The notes under the pieces are model-generated. The model had not been told where the DNA came from. It saw nothing but the letters and a program-made list of their open reading frames with translations, and ran no database searches. This document shows positions 32,770 through 45,110 of a stretch of DNA of 64,000 nucleotides, in pieces. The first letter of the stretch is position 1, and every line of letters starts with the position of its first letter. The DNA comes from Schistocephalus solidus (lineage: Eukaryota > Platyhelminthes > Cestoda > Diphyllobothriidea > Diphyllobothriidae): the NCBI GenBank assembly GCA_017591395.1, contig WEDG01001029.1:1-64000 (forward strand), written 5' to 3'. Both the position numbers and the translations under genes were made by a program.

Positions 32770-32975
32770 CCCAGGTGTGCCACACTTGGGATTGGGTATG
32801 ACTGGCTGATGACGGCTAATAAGCCAGAAATGGCCATTCCGGTCTCCCTTGACTTTGTCGGTTCCATTTCATCAAATGCTACACGTCGCTATGCGACCGC
32901 CTGCGAGGGCTCTAGTCTGAGCTCCAGGGCACAACGGAACATACATGTTCCTTAAGAAGATCGGTGAGCCCCACA

Positions 32976-32979
<4 letters not shown>
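32770..32979 (+). mobile_element. SINE family H, 5' truncated
   Basis: Begins after a TA run at 32754-32769, with the GGTGTGCCACAC..GGGTATG spacer but no tRNA-like head. It then has the hammerhead, CTCCCTTGACTTTGTCGG, and the tail with TCGCTATGCG, GCGAGGGCTCTAG and GATCGGTGAGCCCCACAC, and ends at the (AT)n run. The same tail occurs at 31910-32000. Confidence 0.75.
32800..32844 (+). ncRNA. Hammerhead ribozyme motif, SINE type, intact core
   Basis: Stem I GACTGG/CCGGTC (6 bp, one G-U), CTGATGA, stem II GGCT-AATA-AGCC with one C-A mismatch at its base, GAAA, palindromic stem III ATGGCCAT, U17. This is the best stem I among the SINE copies. Confidence 0.75.

Positions 32980-33024
<45 letters not shown>
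32980..33024. repeat. (AT)n microsatellite
   Basis: About 22 AT units at the end of a SINE H tail, as at 32003. Confidence 0.97.
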
Positions 33025-33027
<3 letters not shown>

Positions 33028-33884
33028 CATCATCTCCCAAAGAAGAAGAGGGGGCGAGTTCATTAACCAAATTGTATTTGTATTGACATTTCGAAAGCCT
33101 TCTCGCTTCCATCAGCTTGCTGCTCCTGGTGGTCTTGAGTTAGTCAGTCTTGCCGCGTGCCTCGTAGTATATCCATGGTGGACGCGTGAAATTTGACCCG
33201 CTGACTTCCTTAGACCTCCCCGAGGTTGAATACCTGCGAGCTCGCGTGACCGCTGTCCCCTTTGGAGGCGTCGTAGGTTTAGGCAAGGCAGTGTGCCTGT
33301 TGGCCTCCCCCACGTCAACGGCGGACTGATCAGTCGTTGCTGCTCTCGTGAGTTGTTCTCCCTTTTACGGGCACATTGGGGAGGCAGTGTTTGACTTTGG
33401 TCATGTGACCTTCGGCCGCCACCGCGCTTTTTCGTGAGCGTGGGCTCTCGGTTCAGCATGCTCGTTTGTTTAAACCAGTTTCTTTTCACCTTGTGGCTTT
33501 TTCTCGAGCCCCACAAGCAGCGGCAAGTAAGCATAGGCAGTAGGTTACCTGGAGTTCTGTAGGGCTGACTGATCATGGTAATGAAATAGAAACGGTCATT
33601 CCAGTCTCTCTTGGTATTATGATATCTGGATATATCGATCGGCGTCACGGACTGGCAGTTAGGACGTTAAGTCACGCACCTACACCGCTTGTTACGCATA
33701 TAGAGCGGGTGGAAGGCGATATCTACAAGCGGCAGCGTTGAAAACCGTACGGATGGGCTAATACGATGGAAGGACAGTTTCGTGTTTATCGCTCATCACC
33801 GGGCTGCACAGCCGAGTCAGTTGAGGCTACCATGCATGCACCGAGCAGCACCAGCAACTAGTATTATAGGCAGATGAACTTTTC
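33025..33884. other. Unassigned, one degenerate hammerhead remnant
   Basis: 33564-33606 (GACTGATCATGG..GAAACGGTCATTCCAGTC) is a decayed SINE H hammerhead on the plus strand. A 178-codon minus-strand ORF spans 33112-33648. It has no recognisable domain, overlaps the repeat and is not called a gene. Confidence 0.4.
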
Positions 33885-34035
33885 CAACAAAGACAAGAGA
33901 CTGGAATAGCCACTTCTGGCTCATTAGCCATCATTAACCAGCCATGCCCAACCGCAGGAAGTGCACCACTCGAGGCTCGAACTCGTTACCTGTTGATCGG
34001 AAGATCAAGGCACTACCAATCGTGTGTATTGAACC
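33885..34035 (-). mobile_element. SINE family H, decayed
   Basis: Minus strand: a tRNA-like head with GAGTTCGAGCCTCGAG, then a hammerhead region at 33899-33942 with TTAATGA and GAAG in place of CTGATGA and GAAA. Inactive. Confidence 0.65.
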
Positions 34036-34637
34036 TACGATACTAGCCACTGTGCAGCTGCCGGCGAGGTTCTAGTGAAACGAGTTTCGCCAGCGATCAG
34101 CGAACGTTCATAAACGGATGACTGTAAATTTTTCCTCCTCTTCTGCCGAGAGTTCACGCACAACTGCGTTTGTTATGCGAAGGGTGCTTACAGTGACAGA
34201 TGGGTTTTAGTAGCGCTCGTTGACTCCTAGAAGACGTCTAGGAACGGCAGATGGTTATTGCCTGAGGTCAAAATTATGGACAGGACCGCTGGCGAGGTGA
34301 AACTAGAGGCGACATGGAATTCTTCAATTACTAGTCATCTTGTGAGGACGAGTACTCCGTCGACACATCCAACTCGACATATCGGCCCGTGGAGGGCGAA
34401 AACCAGCGTCAATACTATTGGAAAGCTACCTCTGCTCAAGTAAAAAGCTCATAAATCAGGTGGCTTTATATATCTGCATCGCCTTTCGCATCCCTGACTT
34501 GTTCATGGCAGCATATCTGATGCGGGAAGACCATAAATTCAGAGCTCGTGGCTTAGTGAAAAAGTACAGGGCTAGGTGCATAACCAGAAAAGTATGGGTC
34601 AAATCAAACAGACATCAAAATTCGGGGGGTCGGCTGT

Positions 34638-34685
34638 GGCTTGCTGATGATGGCTAACAAGCCAGAAATGATCACCCTCGGCTTC
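34638..34685 (+). ncRNA. SINE hammerhead core, stem I and III lost
   Basis: CTGATGA at 34644-34650, stem II TGGCT-AACA-AGCCA, GAAA at 34665-34668. The flanks no longer pair. The head of the SINE is not recognisable upstream. Confidence 0.6.
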
Positions 34686-34700
34686 CTTGTCAGAAAAGCA

Positions 34701-36612
34701 ACCAGAAATAACGCGCTTATGCCGTTAATTTATTAAATATTTATTGACGTACTCGAGGTTATCGACTTTTTTTCTAATGATCTGGCGCAAAGCGGGGTGA
34801 GGAAAACAGTGTAAGGTCAAACGTTTTGTTCCAAATGACGTAAGGATGATACTGATTTCCATAAGAATGGTAATTAAAAAAAAGAATTAGCAAAGCCGTG
34901 ACGGACAAAGAAAATAAATGCGTTTACAAATGAACATGTCAGGCGAAATACGGCGCTTGATGGATATCATCCGTTCGACTCCGACTGTGGGAATAAAGTG
35001 GTGGTGGTTGCGGAAAATCAGACTTAAACAGAAAAGTCATCTCCCGAGAAACACAGAAGTCATAAAAGTGATCGTGAGCTCGCACACGAATGGAAAATTG
35101 ACGCGGAGGGGAGTAAATAGCATCGGGATGTTCAGCAACGTTCAGAGCGGTAGGACGCAGTCAGAGGGGTGGCTATAAATTTAGGAGAAAAAAAGCAGCA
35201 TGAAAGAGTGAAAAGAAACGGATCTCGATCGCCCAGGCTACGCAACAACAAACGAACACAAATACAGTTAGAAACACCATCAAAGGTGGTCAAGACTGGC
35301 GGAAATAGGTGCTAGCAGTTCAGCCAACCACCGCCCCGACCCCAAAGTTCCACTTTGTTGCTACTGTGTTCAACGAGGAGAATGCGCAACGTCAGGTTGG
35401 GTCAAAAGAATTATCAAAATTTGTCAAAACCCGGTCAGGTTTGTCTGTTAAAAACTGAATTGCTGAAAAAGTGCAAGAAAGGACGCATCCCAAACCTACC
35501 AGTTTCTCGAGGGTAAGGTGTACCTGGTTCTCTGCCGGATCTCTGAGGCAACCCCTGAATACAACGTAAAAAAACGGTTTACAGTGAAGAGAAGCAGCAG
35601 AATCTAAAACTAGCAACGAGAGGGGAAGTCGGTACAATCATACTACCCACAATTAAGAAACCATGACCAGCTGCAATGCGTGGGCCCCACGGCTTTGGGG
35701 TAAGCTAAGACACAGTCACTTTGAAAGAACTCCTGGAGAAGGTCACAGTAAACAGAGACAAAAGACAGTTTGACCGGTTTTATTTGAAAAAATAGAACAG
35801 CTTCATGAGTCTTCTGAGCGGGTAAGGGCAAGGAGGGAGACATGAATAGAGTCGAAGCGCCCAAGACAGAAGAACTGCTTTAACAATAGCTGTATAAAGT
35901 CTGCTTTGGCAACCACGGCAATACTTTCAACCGCGTGCGTATGGACAGTTGACCTATCCGATCACGAAAGGGTAGGCCCACTGGCCTAGACACGCCATCA
36001 AAAGAGCCAAACGAAGGTGGATCAGTTGAAGGCCTGACCAGATATCCCAGCGGATGGTCTGTGCGGGAACGCCAACCATTACGAACAGCGGCGCCTGTGA
36101 CGACTGCGCAGAGGTCAATACAGTCCTTCGGAGAAAGGACTGAGGGTGTACATTGTGCAGACAGCTCCGCTTATGAGCGGGCTTTTGAAGTAGAGACACC
36201 AATTTTCGCATTAGATACTGCTATTTACCACAATTTGTTTATCATAACCACGATAAGGTTATTTGCAAACGACGTTCCCGGGTTGGAAAATAGTTCAGCA
36301 TTCTAACCCTAAATTCCCCTGAAATTTCGCGTAAAGCCACTTGTATTACGGGCGGTCACTGTCGAGGGACGGGAAGTTATACAGACTGTCCCTACTAAAT
36401 GATTGTAGTTACCTCATCTGTATACTGTCCACCTTCCCCACCCGCAGTGGGTTTGCACTCTTGTAAAACATCAGCAGGAGTCCAGTAGAAACTGCTTCAC
36501 ATATGTGCGTTATGTTTCTGTAGCCTTTCTGGTCCTTCAGTGACAGAAACCTAAATCCCTTTGATTCATCTCAACCAAAAAAGAGGTATGTGCTCGCAAA
36601 CTGACAATTCTA
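34701..36612. other. No gene seen; short repeat remnant
   Basis: 36300-36400 holds CCCCTGAAATTTCGCG..GGGCGGTCACTG, which recurs at 47600 and 47965 and resembles the TIR inner part of the element at 40019. ORFs are without coding character. Confidence 0.45.
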
Positions 36613-37545
36613 GCGAATGCCACGCGTGAGAGCAGTTGACCCCAATAATGTGCCACCACCGGTCAGTATGAATCACAGTGAGAGGCCAGACTCCACCCCC
36701 TGGTCTGGTAATACTCAATTCAAGCGCACAACTTTTCCGACGAGTCTTCGCCCTCTTTGAAACAGCATTGCCTCTGCATGTTTAAAATTGCTACTGTTAG
36801 AAGACACAAATCGATTCAGATATCTATGGAATGAACACGTAGAAGATTCACTCTACTGTTCTGTAGGACGTGCGATGGAGACCCTTAACAAGACGGCAAA
36901 TAATCGAATTCTAAAATACTAATATACAATTTTTACTCATGACAGAATGACCACTTTAATATCCCAAGACGTCCTTATATCATTCAGAAAACTTGAAGGA
37001 AAGATCCATTTCTATAAAGAGAATATAAAAATGAATTTAGAGTGAATCCCATCACGAAATTTGATTCAAAAGGTAAATAGTCCAGTGTCCTAGCCCGACG
37101 CTTAATTTTAATCCTAAATACCTCTGAAGGGTCGGGCGGGAGATATAAGCGGTCCCAACGGAATAATTGTATTAGCTTCCTGTGTACACCGTCCACAGTT
37201 CCCGTTCGTAGTGGGTTTACACTGTGCCGCTGAAAATGCAGGTCCACTACAACATACTCGACACTCATATTACCCCATCAGAGAAGCAATAACGAAAGGA
37301 ATGAAACAATAATATAACTAAGTGGGAAACATGCATAGATGGCCACAAGCAGCTAATGCAAGGCGACCAAAAGGCGTCCTTACGAGGCTTGGGAGAATTA
37401 TCCCAGTACTGTTAGCGGGTATGGTCGTCTTTTCAGCCTCGACGGACGCGCATCCATCGGAGACTTTCTGGAAAGAAAAATCGACAGAAAACAAGCAGGC
37501 AACGAGATAAGCAGCAAGATAACGCATTTTGAAAAGCCTATGGAG
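36613..37545 (+). repeat. Long dispersed repeat, copy 1
   Basis: Collinear with 47069-48365: GAGAGCAGTTGACC, GTGAGAGGCCAGACTCC, GGTCTGGTAATACTCAATTC, and so on through GAAGACACAAATCGATTCAG to ATGGAGAAC. The copies share the same strand and about 85-90 percent identity by eye in the first 400 bases. No protein recognised. Confidence 0.85.
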
Positions 37546-38484
37546 AACAAATCGGTGGTTCGAGGTTAATCAAAATGGCTGCATTGGCAGATGGAGCGGG
37601 GAGGGAGAGGTGGAGATAGTGCCACAACGCCCAAAAAGCCAACTTGCTGATGTTTGCGAAGTGAACTTTGAAAGTCACCTGGTGTGCGCACAGGGTTACA
37701 AACACATAAAGCCAAAAAAAGAGGCTTGTGAAGAACGGCGAGCACACCAAAGGTCCTCACAAAATTTTAATCGGACGTTACTTTCAAACCCACACGCGCA
37801 ACAGCTATAATCAAACTTTACTACTAGACCATAAGACAGTACTATGAAATGGGAAAAGAATTACGTTATTTTTGCTTGGGTGAGCTGAAAAACAGCAATA
37901 ACAGACGGAGTAGATTCAGGGACTTACATTTTGGCTATACGATACTTGCTCCAGCAATGGCGCAGTCTCGGCTACATAAAAACAGAAAAGAAGTTGGAGA
38001 AAATTGTGAGATAGGAAGCGGGAGTGTGTACCAATAACTGGCAGTTATTAATAATTGCTTATGACGGAGGTAAAACACTAGTTCGATAGATGAACAGGAG
38101 GATGTATGAAACAGTTCCTGACCACTCGGATAAGGCACTCTCACATGGACAACCAAAAATACCCTTAGGCCAGACCCAAGCGAGAGTAAACGGGTTTGTC
38201 ACATGCACGAGACTGAGGTCAGTCAGACTGGAATCCGAATTGGTTTATGGTGACGAAAAAAGGAGAAAGTATGACGTTTATCAAACTAGCAAATTTGTAA
38301 CTGTCATGCGTGCTAAAGCTTGGGATCTGAATGGTTGCCAGGCCAGCAGGCTCACCGGCTCTTATAACATTTGGTTGGTTTGCAAAAGTTCATTCCCAAT
38401 GCGTTCTTGAAAACTCTCCCAGATGTGATATCCGGATAAAAGACGCCTGCTTCTTCAAGGTTGACGAGGCGACGGGTGTGTGTG
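37546..38484. other. No gene seen
   Basis: Short ORFs only; no recognised repeat. Confidence 0.45.
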
Positions 38485-38850
38485 CACGCGTCCCCTAAAC
38501 GGGCCGCATGGTAGATGCGATGGACCAACACGGGGACCACATTAGGGCACGGCAGGCGTTATTCGGGTTTCGCTCCCATAAAAATTGCCGAACATGAGGG
38601 GTGTGGGTGCACACCTAGGGCCTAGGGGTCTCGGCTGTGCCAGCCACCTGCGCCCTCTCCAATCTGCTGTCTTCTTGACTCTGTCTTGACACCCGGCGTA
38701 GATGGGGGGAGGAGGAGAGAATGCGGTAGATGCAGCGCAAGTCTACTACCATTTAAAACTAATCAACGCGCAAGTCACCGTCCCTACACCACCCTTCAGT
38801 GGGGCATACCAGTGAACATCGTCGGACTACGACGGTCAAACTGTCGTGTG
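38485..38850 (+). mobile_element. Truncated copy of the 440-bp TIR element
   Basis: CCCCTAAACGGGCCGCATGG, GGACCAACACGGGGACCAC and GCACGGCAGGCGTTATTC match the left part of 55491-55930. Continues through GCGCAAGTC and CACCGTCCCTACACCACCC to GACTACGACGGTCAAACTGT. The right inverted end is missing. Confidence 0.7.
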
Positions 38851-38990
38851 TTTGTGTATGCGACATGGGCTGACGGCGGCTTTAGCCACGTCCTGACCTC
38901 GTCTTCTCACTATGAAACAACGGGAGCGGAGGAAAAGTGACCGGTGTCTTGCAAGTCCCCTCACCGTAGTCTGAATCAGTCGCAACTTCT

Positions 38991-39754
38991 GGCTCTCAGT
39001 GATGATGACTATCGTTGATTCCAACGGAGTCAATACCATAAATTCAGGTTAGAGCTGAAAATGCTGTCCAACACGCATAGCACATGCAAGCAAAAACAGC
39101 TTGCAAACCCTCCCTAACGATCCGCCCAATATGCCGTGCATGTGCTGATGTCGAGCCAGCTAGCGACAGGACTAACGACAACCGACATGCTAAACAGACT
39201 CAAGGACACTTTCGGATTGGTCCAAATTCAATGTAAACTTGGACAATCCGGTATTTGCCTGTTTCCCCTTATATACGCTGCAGAATACCGCAGTGAACAT
39301 TTGCGTTTAGTTCTGATATGAAGATAAGATCGACGACAGTTTTTGGACAGGTGGCAAGTTCACCACAGCTACCAGCCCCAGTGGACTACACTATTTTCCT
39401 GAGAAGTACACATCACAGTTGGTAAATTATAGTTTGGATTTGCGAAAAAGAGATTTCCAGGGTTGTAATCTGATAAATTGAAACCGCTTAGCGGAACAGG
39501 TTTGCGTTCTTGTTGACCTTTCGGAGAGCTTAATCGACTCGCCATCATCAAAGCGTTGACAGCTAACTATCGATCGGACTTTTTGAATGACTGGCCGACC
39601 TGGTCGGCGGCCTTGGGTCAGTCGAGTTTCCTCTCTTTCGCTGCCTCTTGGAGGGTTGTTTTTGTGACTTGACGGCCCGCTGGCGTTGCTCATCCTCACC
39701 CTCGGTGGAGCCTGACTCCTCTTCCTGTGGGTTCGTCAAAGGGCTGTCTTTGCT
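38991..39754 (-). repeat. Left arm of a large inverted repeat
   Basis: 764 bases whose reverse complement matches 40450-41207 at about 95 percent by eye, with small indels. The minus strand at about 39510-39559 carries TTGATGATGG..CTCTCCGAAAGGTC, a hammerhead-like string similar to the PLE pLTR one. Confidence 0.9.
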
Positions 39755-40018
39755 AACAAGCTTCCCCGAACGAAACCTCTGTACTTGTTTACCAACTGTG
39801 TTGTAGTGATGTAGACTGAAACTACGTCAGGGAAACTGGTCAAAAATTGCAGACCCGCTTACATAAGCACAAATAAATAGCTCGGAGGATAGACCCGAAC
39901 TCACAGCTTGCAACCCATGTTCGAGAAATTAGTCATACTTTTGACATTCAGGGAGTGACCATCTTAGGTCGAAAGCGGAATGACTGAGGTTCGAGGCATG
40001 GTATTCAGAGGTCGGTAA

Positions 40019-40330
40019 GGGCCGCCTAAACAGAACACGGAAAAAGGAACCGTGGATTTGCGCTAAATTCTAAGGCAATTATGTTTAGGATAAAAGTAAG
40101 GATTAAAGTTAAGTTTAAAATTGAGATTAAGGTCAGGATTATGCCGAAAGGGTTAAGGTTATTATCGTGTTACCTGTATAGTTAAGGTTCAGGATTCAGG
40201 TGACACTTTGGTTTTATGTTAGTGTTAAAGTTAAGAGAGGGAATACATACCCTCCCCTGAAATTTACTGTAAGTTCGCGTATTTTAAGCGGGCGGGGTGG
40301 TTCATATTCCCGTATCCTGTTTAGGCGGCC
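40019..40330. mobile_element. TIR element with TTAGGG-like core, copy 3
   Basis: Ends are a perfect 14-bp inverted repeat, GGCCGCCTAAACAG (40019-40032) and its complement (40317-40330), extended imperfectly inward. The core is full of GGTTAAGG/GGATTAAAG words. It lies within the spacer of the large inverted repeat. No target duplication is obvious. Confidence 0.75.
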
Positions 40331-40449
40331 ATACAAGGCATCCCTACCCAGATGACAGGCAGGTAGACCCTTCTGTGGCTTATAAGGTCTTGCTTCATAA
40401 CGTGCATAAGGACCAGGACAAGATGGCCACACCGAACTTAAGAACTGTG

Positions 40450-41207
40450 AGCAAAGACAATCCCGTGACAAACCCACAGGAAGAGGAGTAAGGCTCCACC
40501 GAGGTGAGGATGAGCAACGCCAGCGGCCGTCAAGTCACAAAAACAACCCTTCAAGAGGCAGCGAAAGAGAGGAAACTCGATTGACCCAAGGCCGCCGACC
40601 AGGTCGGCCAGGCATTCAAAAAATCTGATCGATAGTTAGCTGTCAACGCTTTGATGATGGCGAGTCGATTAAGCTCTCCAAAAGATCAACAAGAACGCAA
40701 ACCTGTTCCGCCAAGCGATTTTAATTTATCAGATTACAACCCTATAAATCCCACTGTCACAAATCCAAACTGAAATTTACCAACTGCGATGTGTACTTCT
40801 CGGAAAATAGTATAATCCACTGGGGCTGGTAGCTGTGCTGAACTTGCCACCTGTCCAAAAACTCTCGTCGATCTAATCTTCAAATCAGAACCAAACGCAA
40901 ATGTTCACTGCGGTATTCTGCAGCGTATACAAGGGGAAACAGGCAAATACCGGATTGTCCAAGTTTACATTAAATTTGGACCAATCCGAAAGTGTCCTTG
41001 AGTCTGTTTAGCATGTCGGTTGTCGTTAGTCCTGTCGCTAGCTGGCTCGACATCAGCACATGCACGGCATATGGGCGGATCGTTAGGGGGTTTGCAAGCT
41101 GTTTTTTCTTGCATGTGCTATGCGTGTTGGACTGCATTTTCAGCTCTAACCTGAATTTATGGTATTGACTTTGTTGGAATCAACGATATTCATCATCACT
41201 GAGAGCC
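40450..41207 (+). repeat. Right arm of the large inverted repeat
   Basis: Complement of 38991-39754. The hammerhead-like string at 40648-40690 has CCAAAAGATC where the left arm has CCGAAAGGTC. Confidence 0.9.
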
Positions 41208-41350
41208 GACCAGGTCGGCCAGTCAGTCAAAAAATCTGATGGATAGTTAGCTATCGGAGCTTTGACGATGGAGACGCGGCCAAGCTCTCCGAAAGGTCAT
41301 CAATAACGCTAACCTGCTCCGGTGAGCGAGTTCAATTTCTCAAACAACAA
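41208..41350 (+). repeat. Third partial copy of the inverted-repeat arm
   Basis: GACCAGGTCGGCCAG..AAAAAATCTGATGGATAGTTAGC recurs directly after the right arm, in the same orientation as 40598-40740. It includes TTTGACGATGGAGA..TCTCCGAAAGGTC, where GGAGA/TCTCC pair as a stem II. Confidence 0.75.
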
Positions 41351-42164
41351 TTTATTATACTCTGGAATAACTACCTCAATAATAATCGTAAATACGGATC
41401 CACACGCTCACTAACACGAAATTATATTTGGTGGCGGTTTGCGTGTCAGTTAGGATTACAACAGAGTGGGTGCATATTTGACACGGATATCGGGCTCACC
41501 TGTTGATTCACTGGCGTTTGCGGTTCCGTCAAGAAAGGGTCCATTAACTACAGTGTATCCAGGAGCTGATAGTAAAAGGGCAAGAAATGGACTCAAAAAT
41601 CGTCGATGGTAGAAGACGAGGATATGGCAATAGCGGAGCACAAAGATACGAATAAAAAATAGTCGTGGAATAGTAAAACAAGACCAAGAACTACTACTAT
41701 AACCAGCTACTACTAATACTAATATTACTACGGCTACTACTACTACTACTACTACTACTAGTGGCAGTAATAACGGCGGTAACACTAGTACGATAAGTAG
41801 GGTGAACGAATAATCTGCTTAAAAGTAAGGCCATAATAGGAAGTTCTGAAGATTATCGCAAAACTCTAACTCTGAATGAGTCGTATGGTTGTGCATAGCA
41901 AATGGGGAGGACCATCCACTGAATAAGGTTCAAGTCACACGAGCGCAGTATTCTTCTGGCCTATCAGAAACGACACTATTGGACTATCCTCCTGCAGTAA
42001 GTTAGACAACCTGTTTTCAAGCATTGTCTAATGAGAATACAGAGATTTGCTTCACATGGAGACAGCGATGGGCGCAAACTCGTCCTAGAACCAGATGTTT
42101 GCAAATAAAGCAGAAAAGGAAGGAACGTCTGCAGATCTTGTGTGCCTCCTTCGCCCAAACTTCA
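41351..42164. other. No gene seen; short (ACT)n run
   Basis: About 11 ACT units at 41730-41762 in a TACTAC-rich patch. Otherwise unassigned. Confidence 0.5.
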
Positions 42165-42749
42165 TTTACTGACCGTCAGTGCCACAGAGTATCAATGATC
42201 GCCTGATGAGCCTCCGCCTGCCACTTCGGGGAGACCAGTTAGTCACTATCATAAGCGCCTACTCTGCCCAATGACGAGCTCTGATGCGGCGAAGGAGAAA
42301 TTCTACGAGGACCTGCGCGCCCTGCTGGCGACTGTGCCGAAGGTGGACAAGTTAATTGTCCTTGGTGACTTCAACGCCCGCGTCGGGACGGAACCAATGC
42401 CTGGCAGGGAGTGCTGAGTCCCCACGGTCTCAATAGCTGCAACGATAACGGCCTCCTTCTTCTGCAAACGTGTACGGAACACCGTCTACTGCTGACAAAC
42501 ACCTTCTTCCGCCTTCAACGCAGGAGAAGGCCACGTCGATGCACACTCGGTCGCGGCGCTGGCAGCTGCTGGACTATATTCTCGTCCGGAGGCGAGATCG
42601 ACAGGACGTGTTGGTAACAAAGGCAATCCGCGATACCGATGGTTGGACCGATCACCGCCTCATCATCTCCCAGATGAGGCTCCGACTGCAACCCCACCGA
42701 AGGCCCTAAGGTAAGCGGCCGCCAGGTTAGTTAAATACTCTTTTGTTAA

Positions 42750-44146
42750 ATGTGCCTGCTCACTGTTTTGATTTCAGCAACCAACTATCCGAGATACTGG
42801 AGGACCTGCATGCTCCAAGGACAAGTTCCTCAGGATTTCAAAGACGCGACCATCGTCCATCTTTACAAACGGAAGGGGAACCGGCAACTCTGTGATAATC
42901 ACAGAGGCATCTCGTTGCTCAACATCGCCGGGAAGATCTTCGCCCGTATCCTTCTCAATCGTCTTAACGGACACCTAGAGCAGGGCCTGCTCCTGGAAAG
43001 CCAATGTGGCTTCCGCCGACACCGCGGAACAACCGATATGATCTTTGCCACCCGCCAGCTACAACAGAAGTGTCAGGAGATGCAAACTCACCTATACACT
43101 ACCTTCATGGATCTAATAAAGGCTTTCACACGGTGAATCGTGACGGACTGTGGAAACTCATGCAGAAATTCGGCTGTCTTGAGCGGTTCACGCACATGGT
43201 GCGTCAGCTTCATGACGGGATGACGGCTCGCGTCACTGACAACGGGACGGTATCCGAAGCATTCGCAGTGACCAACGGAGTGAAGCAGGGCTGCGTATTG
43301 GTCCCCACCCTCTTCAGTCTCATGTTCTCTGCTATTCTAATGGATGCTTACCGTAATGAGCAGCCTGGGATCTGCATCGCCCATAGAACTGACAGGCACC
43401 TTCTCAACAGTCGGCGTAGGCAGGCTTCAACGCGCGTGTCTACGACTACAGTCCATGACTTGCTCTTCACGGACGACTGCGCATTTAACACCGTGACGGA
43501 GGAGGACATGCAAAGGAGCATGGACCTCTTGGCCGCAGGCTGCGCCAATTTTGGAGTAACAATCAGTACAGCCAAAACGGTTGTCATTCACCAGCCGCCA
43601 CCCAGCGCGGAGTACAATGTTCCCGGAATAAATGTCAACGGTACTCAACTCAAAAATGTGGAAACCTTCGCTTATCTAGGAAGCACGCTGTCACGCAATA
43701 AGAGAATCGATGACGAGGTTGCCCAACGGATCTCTAAAGCCAGTCAGGCATTTGGCCCGCTGCAGGACTCCGTGTGGAATCGACATAGTATTCACCTGAA
43801 CACCAAACAGAAGAAGTTCAAGGCCATCGTCTTGACGACACTCCTTTACGGAGCGACGACCTGGACTGTCTACTCAATCCAAGCCAGGAAGCTGAATCAC
43901 TTCCATCTCAGCTGCCTTCACAGAATACTGAAGTTGAGATGGCAAGACAGGATCCAGGACACGGAGGTCCTGGAGCGGACCGGAATCCTCAGCATCCACG
44001 CCATGCTGAGGCAAGTGCAACCGCGATGGAGCGGCCACCTGGTAAGAATGGACGACGAGCGACTACCCAAACGACTATTCTACGGCGATGTCACTACGGG
44101 TGCTCACCGACAGGGAGGTAAAAACGACGCTACAAAGACACTTTGA
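42750..44146 (+). pseudogene. LINE reverse transcriptase with frameshift
   Basis: The first frame (42750-43136) has [54 protein letters not shown] and motif A FMDLIKAF. One base is missing right after this, at about 43129, where an Asp codon is expected. The second frame (to 44146) continues with [30 protein letters not shown], motif [10 protein letters not shown] (the two catalytic Asp intact), [13 protein letters not shown] text and a C-terminal [18 protein letters not shown] single lesion in this part suggests fairly recent decay. Confidence 0.9.
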
Positions 44147-44334
44147 AGAAATCGCTGAGGCAACTGCAAATCAACCCGGCGACCTGGGAGGACCTCGCCC
44201 AGGATAGACCGGCATGTAGAAGATCCGTGACTACTGGTGCAGCAATCTATGAGGCCAACCGGATCGCCGCCGCCAAGGCCAAAAGAGCGGCACGAAAGTA
44301 ACCAGCGCCCCTGACCAATACCGTCGACGCCCAG

Positions 44335-45110
44335 GCCATTCCAACATGCCCACGCTAACGCCCCTTACGCGCGCGAATCGGCCTAGTCGGACTTCTTCGG
44401 ACGCAATGCATCAACAATCCGACAATTCGGATTTCTACGTCAAATTCTGCCAACCCTCCTCTGAACTCCCTCACCCTCAATCCTGGCATCAATTTCATTA
44501 ATATCACCACCATAGAGACCACATCACCACCACCGCCATCGCCTGTTACCCCCACCACTGCAACCACCACAGCCTTTGCCTTCACTACCACCACCATCAG
44601 TGATGAGGACTCTCTCCTTAACTGCCCTCAATGCGACCGAACATTCGCCTCACGCATTGGCCAGGTCAGTCACTTGCGAATTCATCGTACAGAGACTGGT
44701 GAACCATTGCTTGGAGTACCAACACACAGCAGAGATCGTCGCTTCCATTGTCCTCGCACACTAACCCATCGCATGGGCCTATTCGGTCACATGCGCATCC
44801 ATAACAACGGAAATAACCGCAACGCCGACAACACCGATACCCCTGCACACCCTCCGCTCCTCCCACTCCCACCCGCACTAGCATAAAATGACATCCATCC
44901 AGCCTCTCCCGATTTCTCCTGCCCACACTGCGCCTGCAACTTCAACTCACGCATCGGCCTGGTCGGTCACTGCGAATCCATCGCACGGAGGCTGGTGAAC
45001 CAGTGCCTGGGGCTCCGACATACAGTTGACGCGCCCGCCTCCACTGCCCTCACTGCTCCCGCACATTTACACACCGCATGGGCCTATTAGGACACATGTG
45101 CCCTCCACGA
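44335..45110 (+). pseudogene. Array of C2H2 zinc-finger remnants in the LINE tail
   Basis: At least four related fingers follow one another in different frames: a degraded one near 44345, a complete C-x2-C-x12-H-x3-H finger from about 44618, a second near 44740 lacking a Cys, one near 44929 (CPHC..SRIGLVGH) and one near 45050 (CPHC..THRMGLLGH). All share the R(I/M)GL(V/L/F)GH signature of the single finger at 7384, so they arose by duplication of one finger. Stops between them show decay. Confidence 0.7.

Noticed and set aside
33112..33648. 178-codon minus-strand ORF
   Set aside because: No domain, no splice or start support, and it overlaps a SINE hammerhead remnant; composition looks like chance in GC-rich repeat DNA.
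42710..42783. Short intron (GTAAGC ... TTTCAG) in the LINE
   Set aside because: The stretch reads in frame as the family linker (LNTLLLNVPAH), so it is coding sequence and not an intron.
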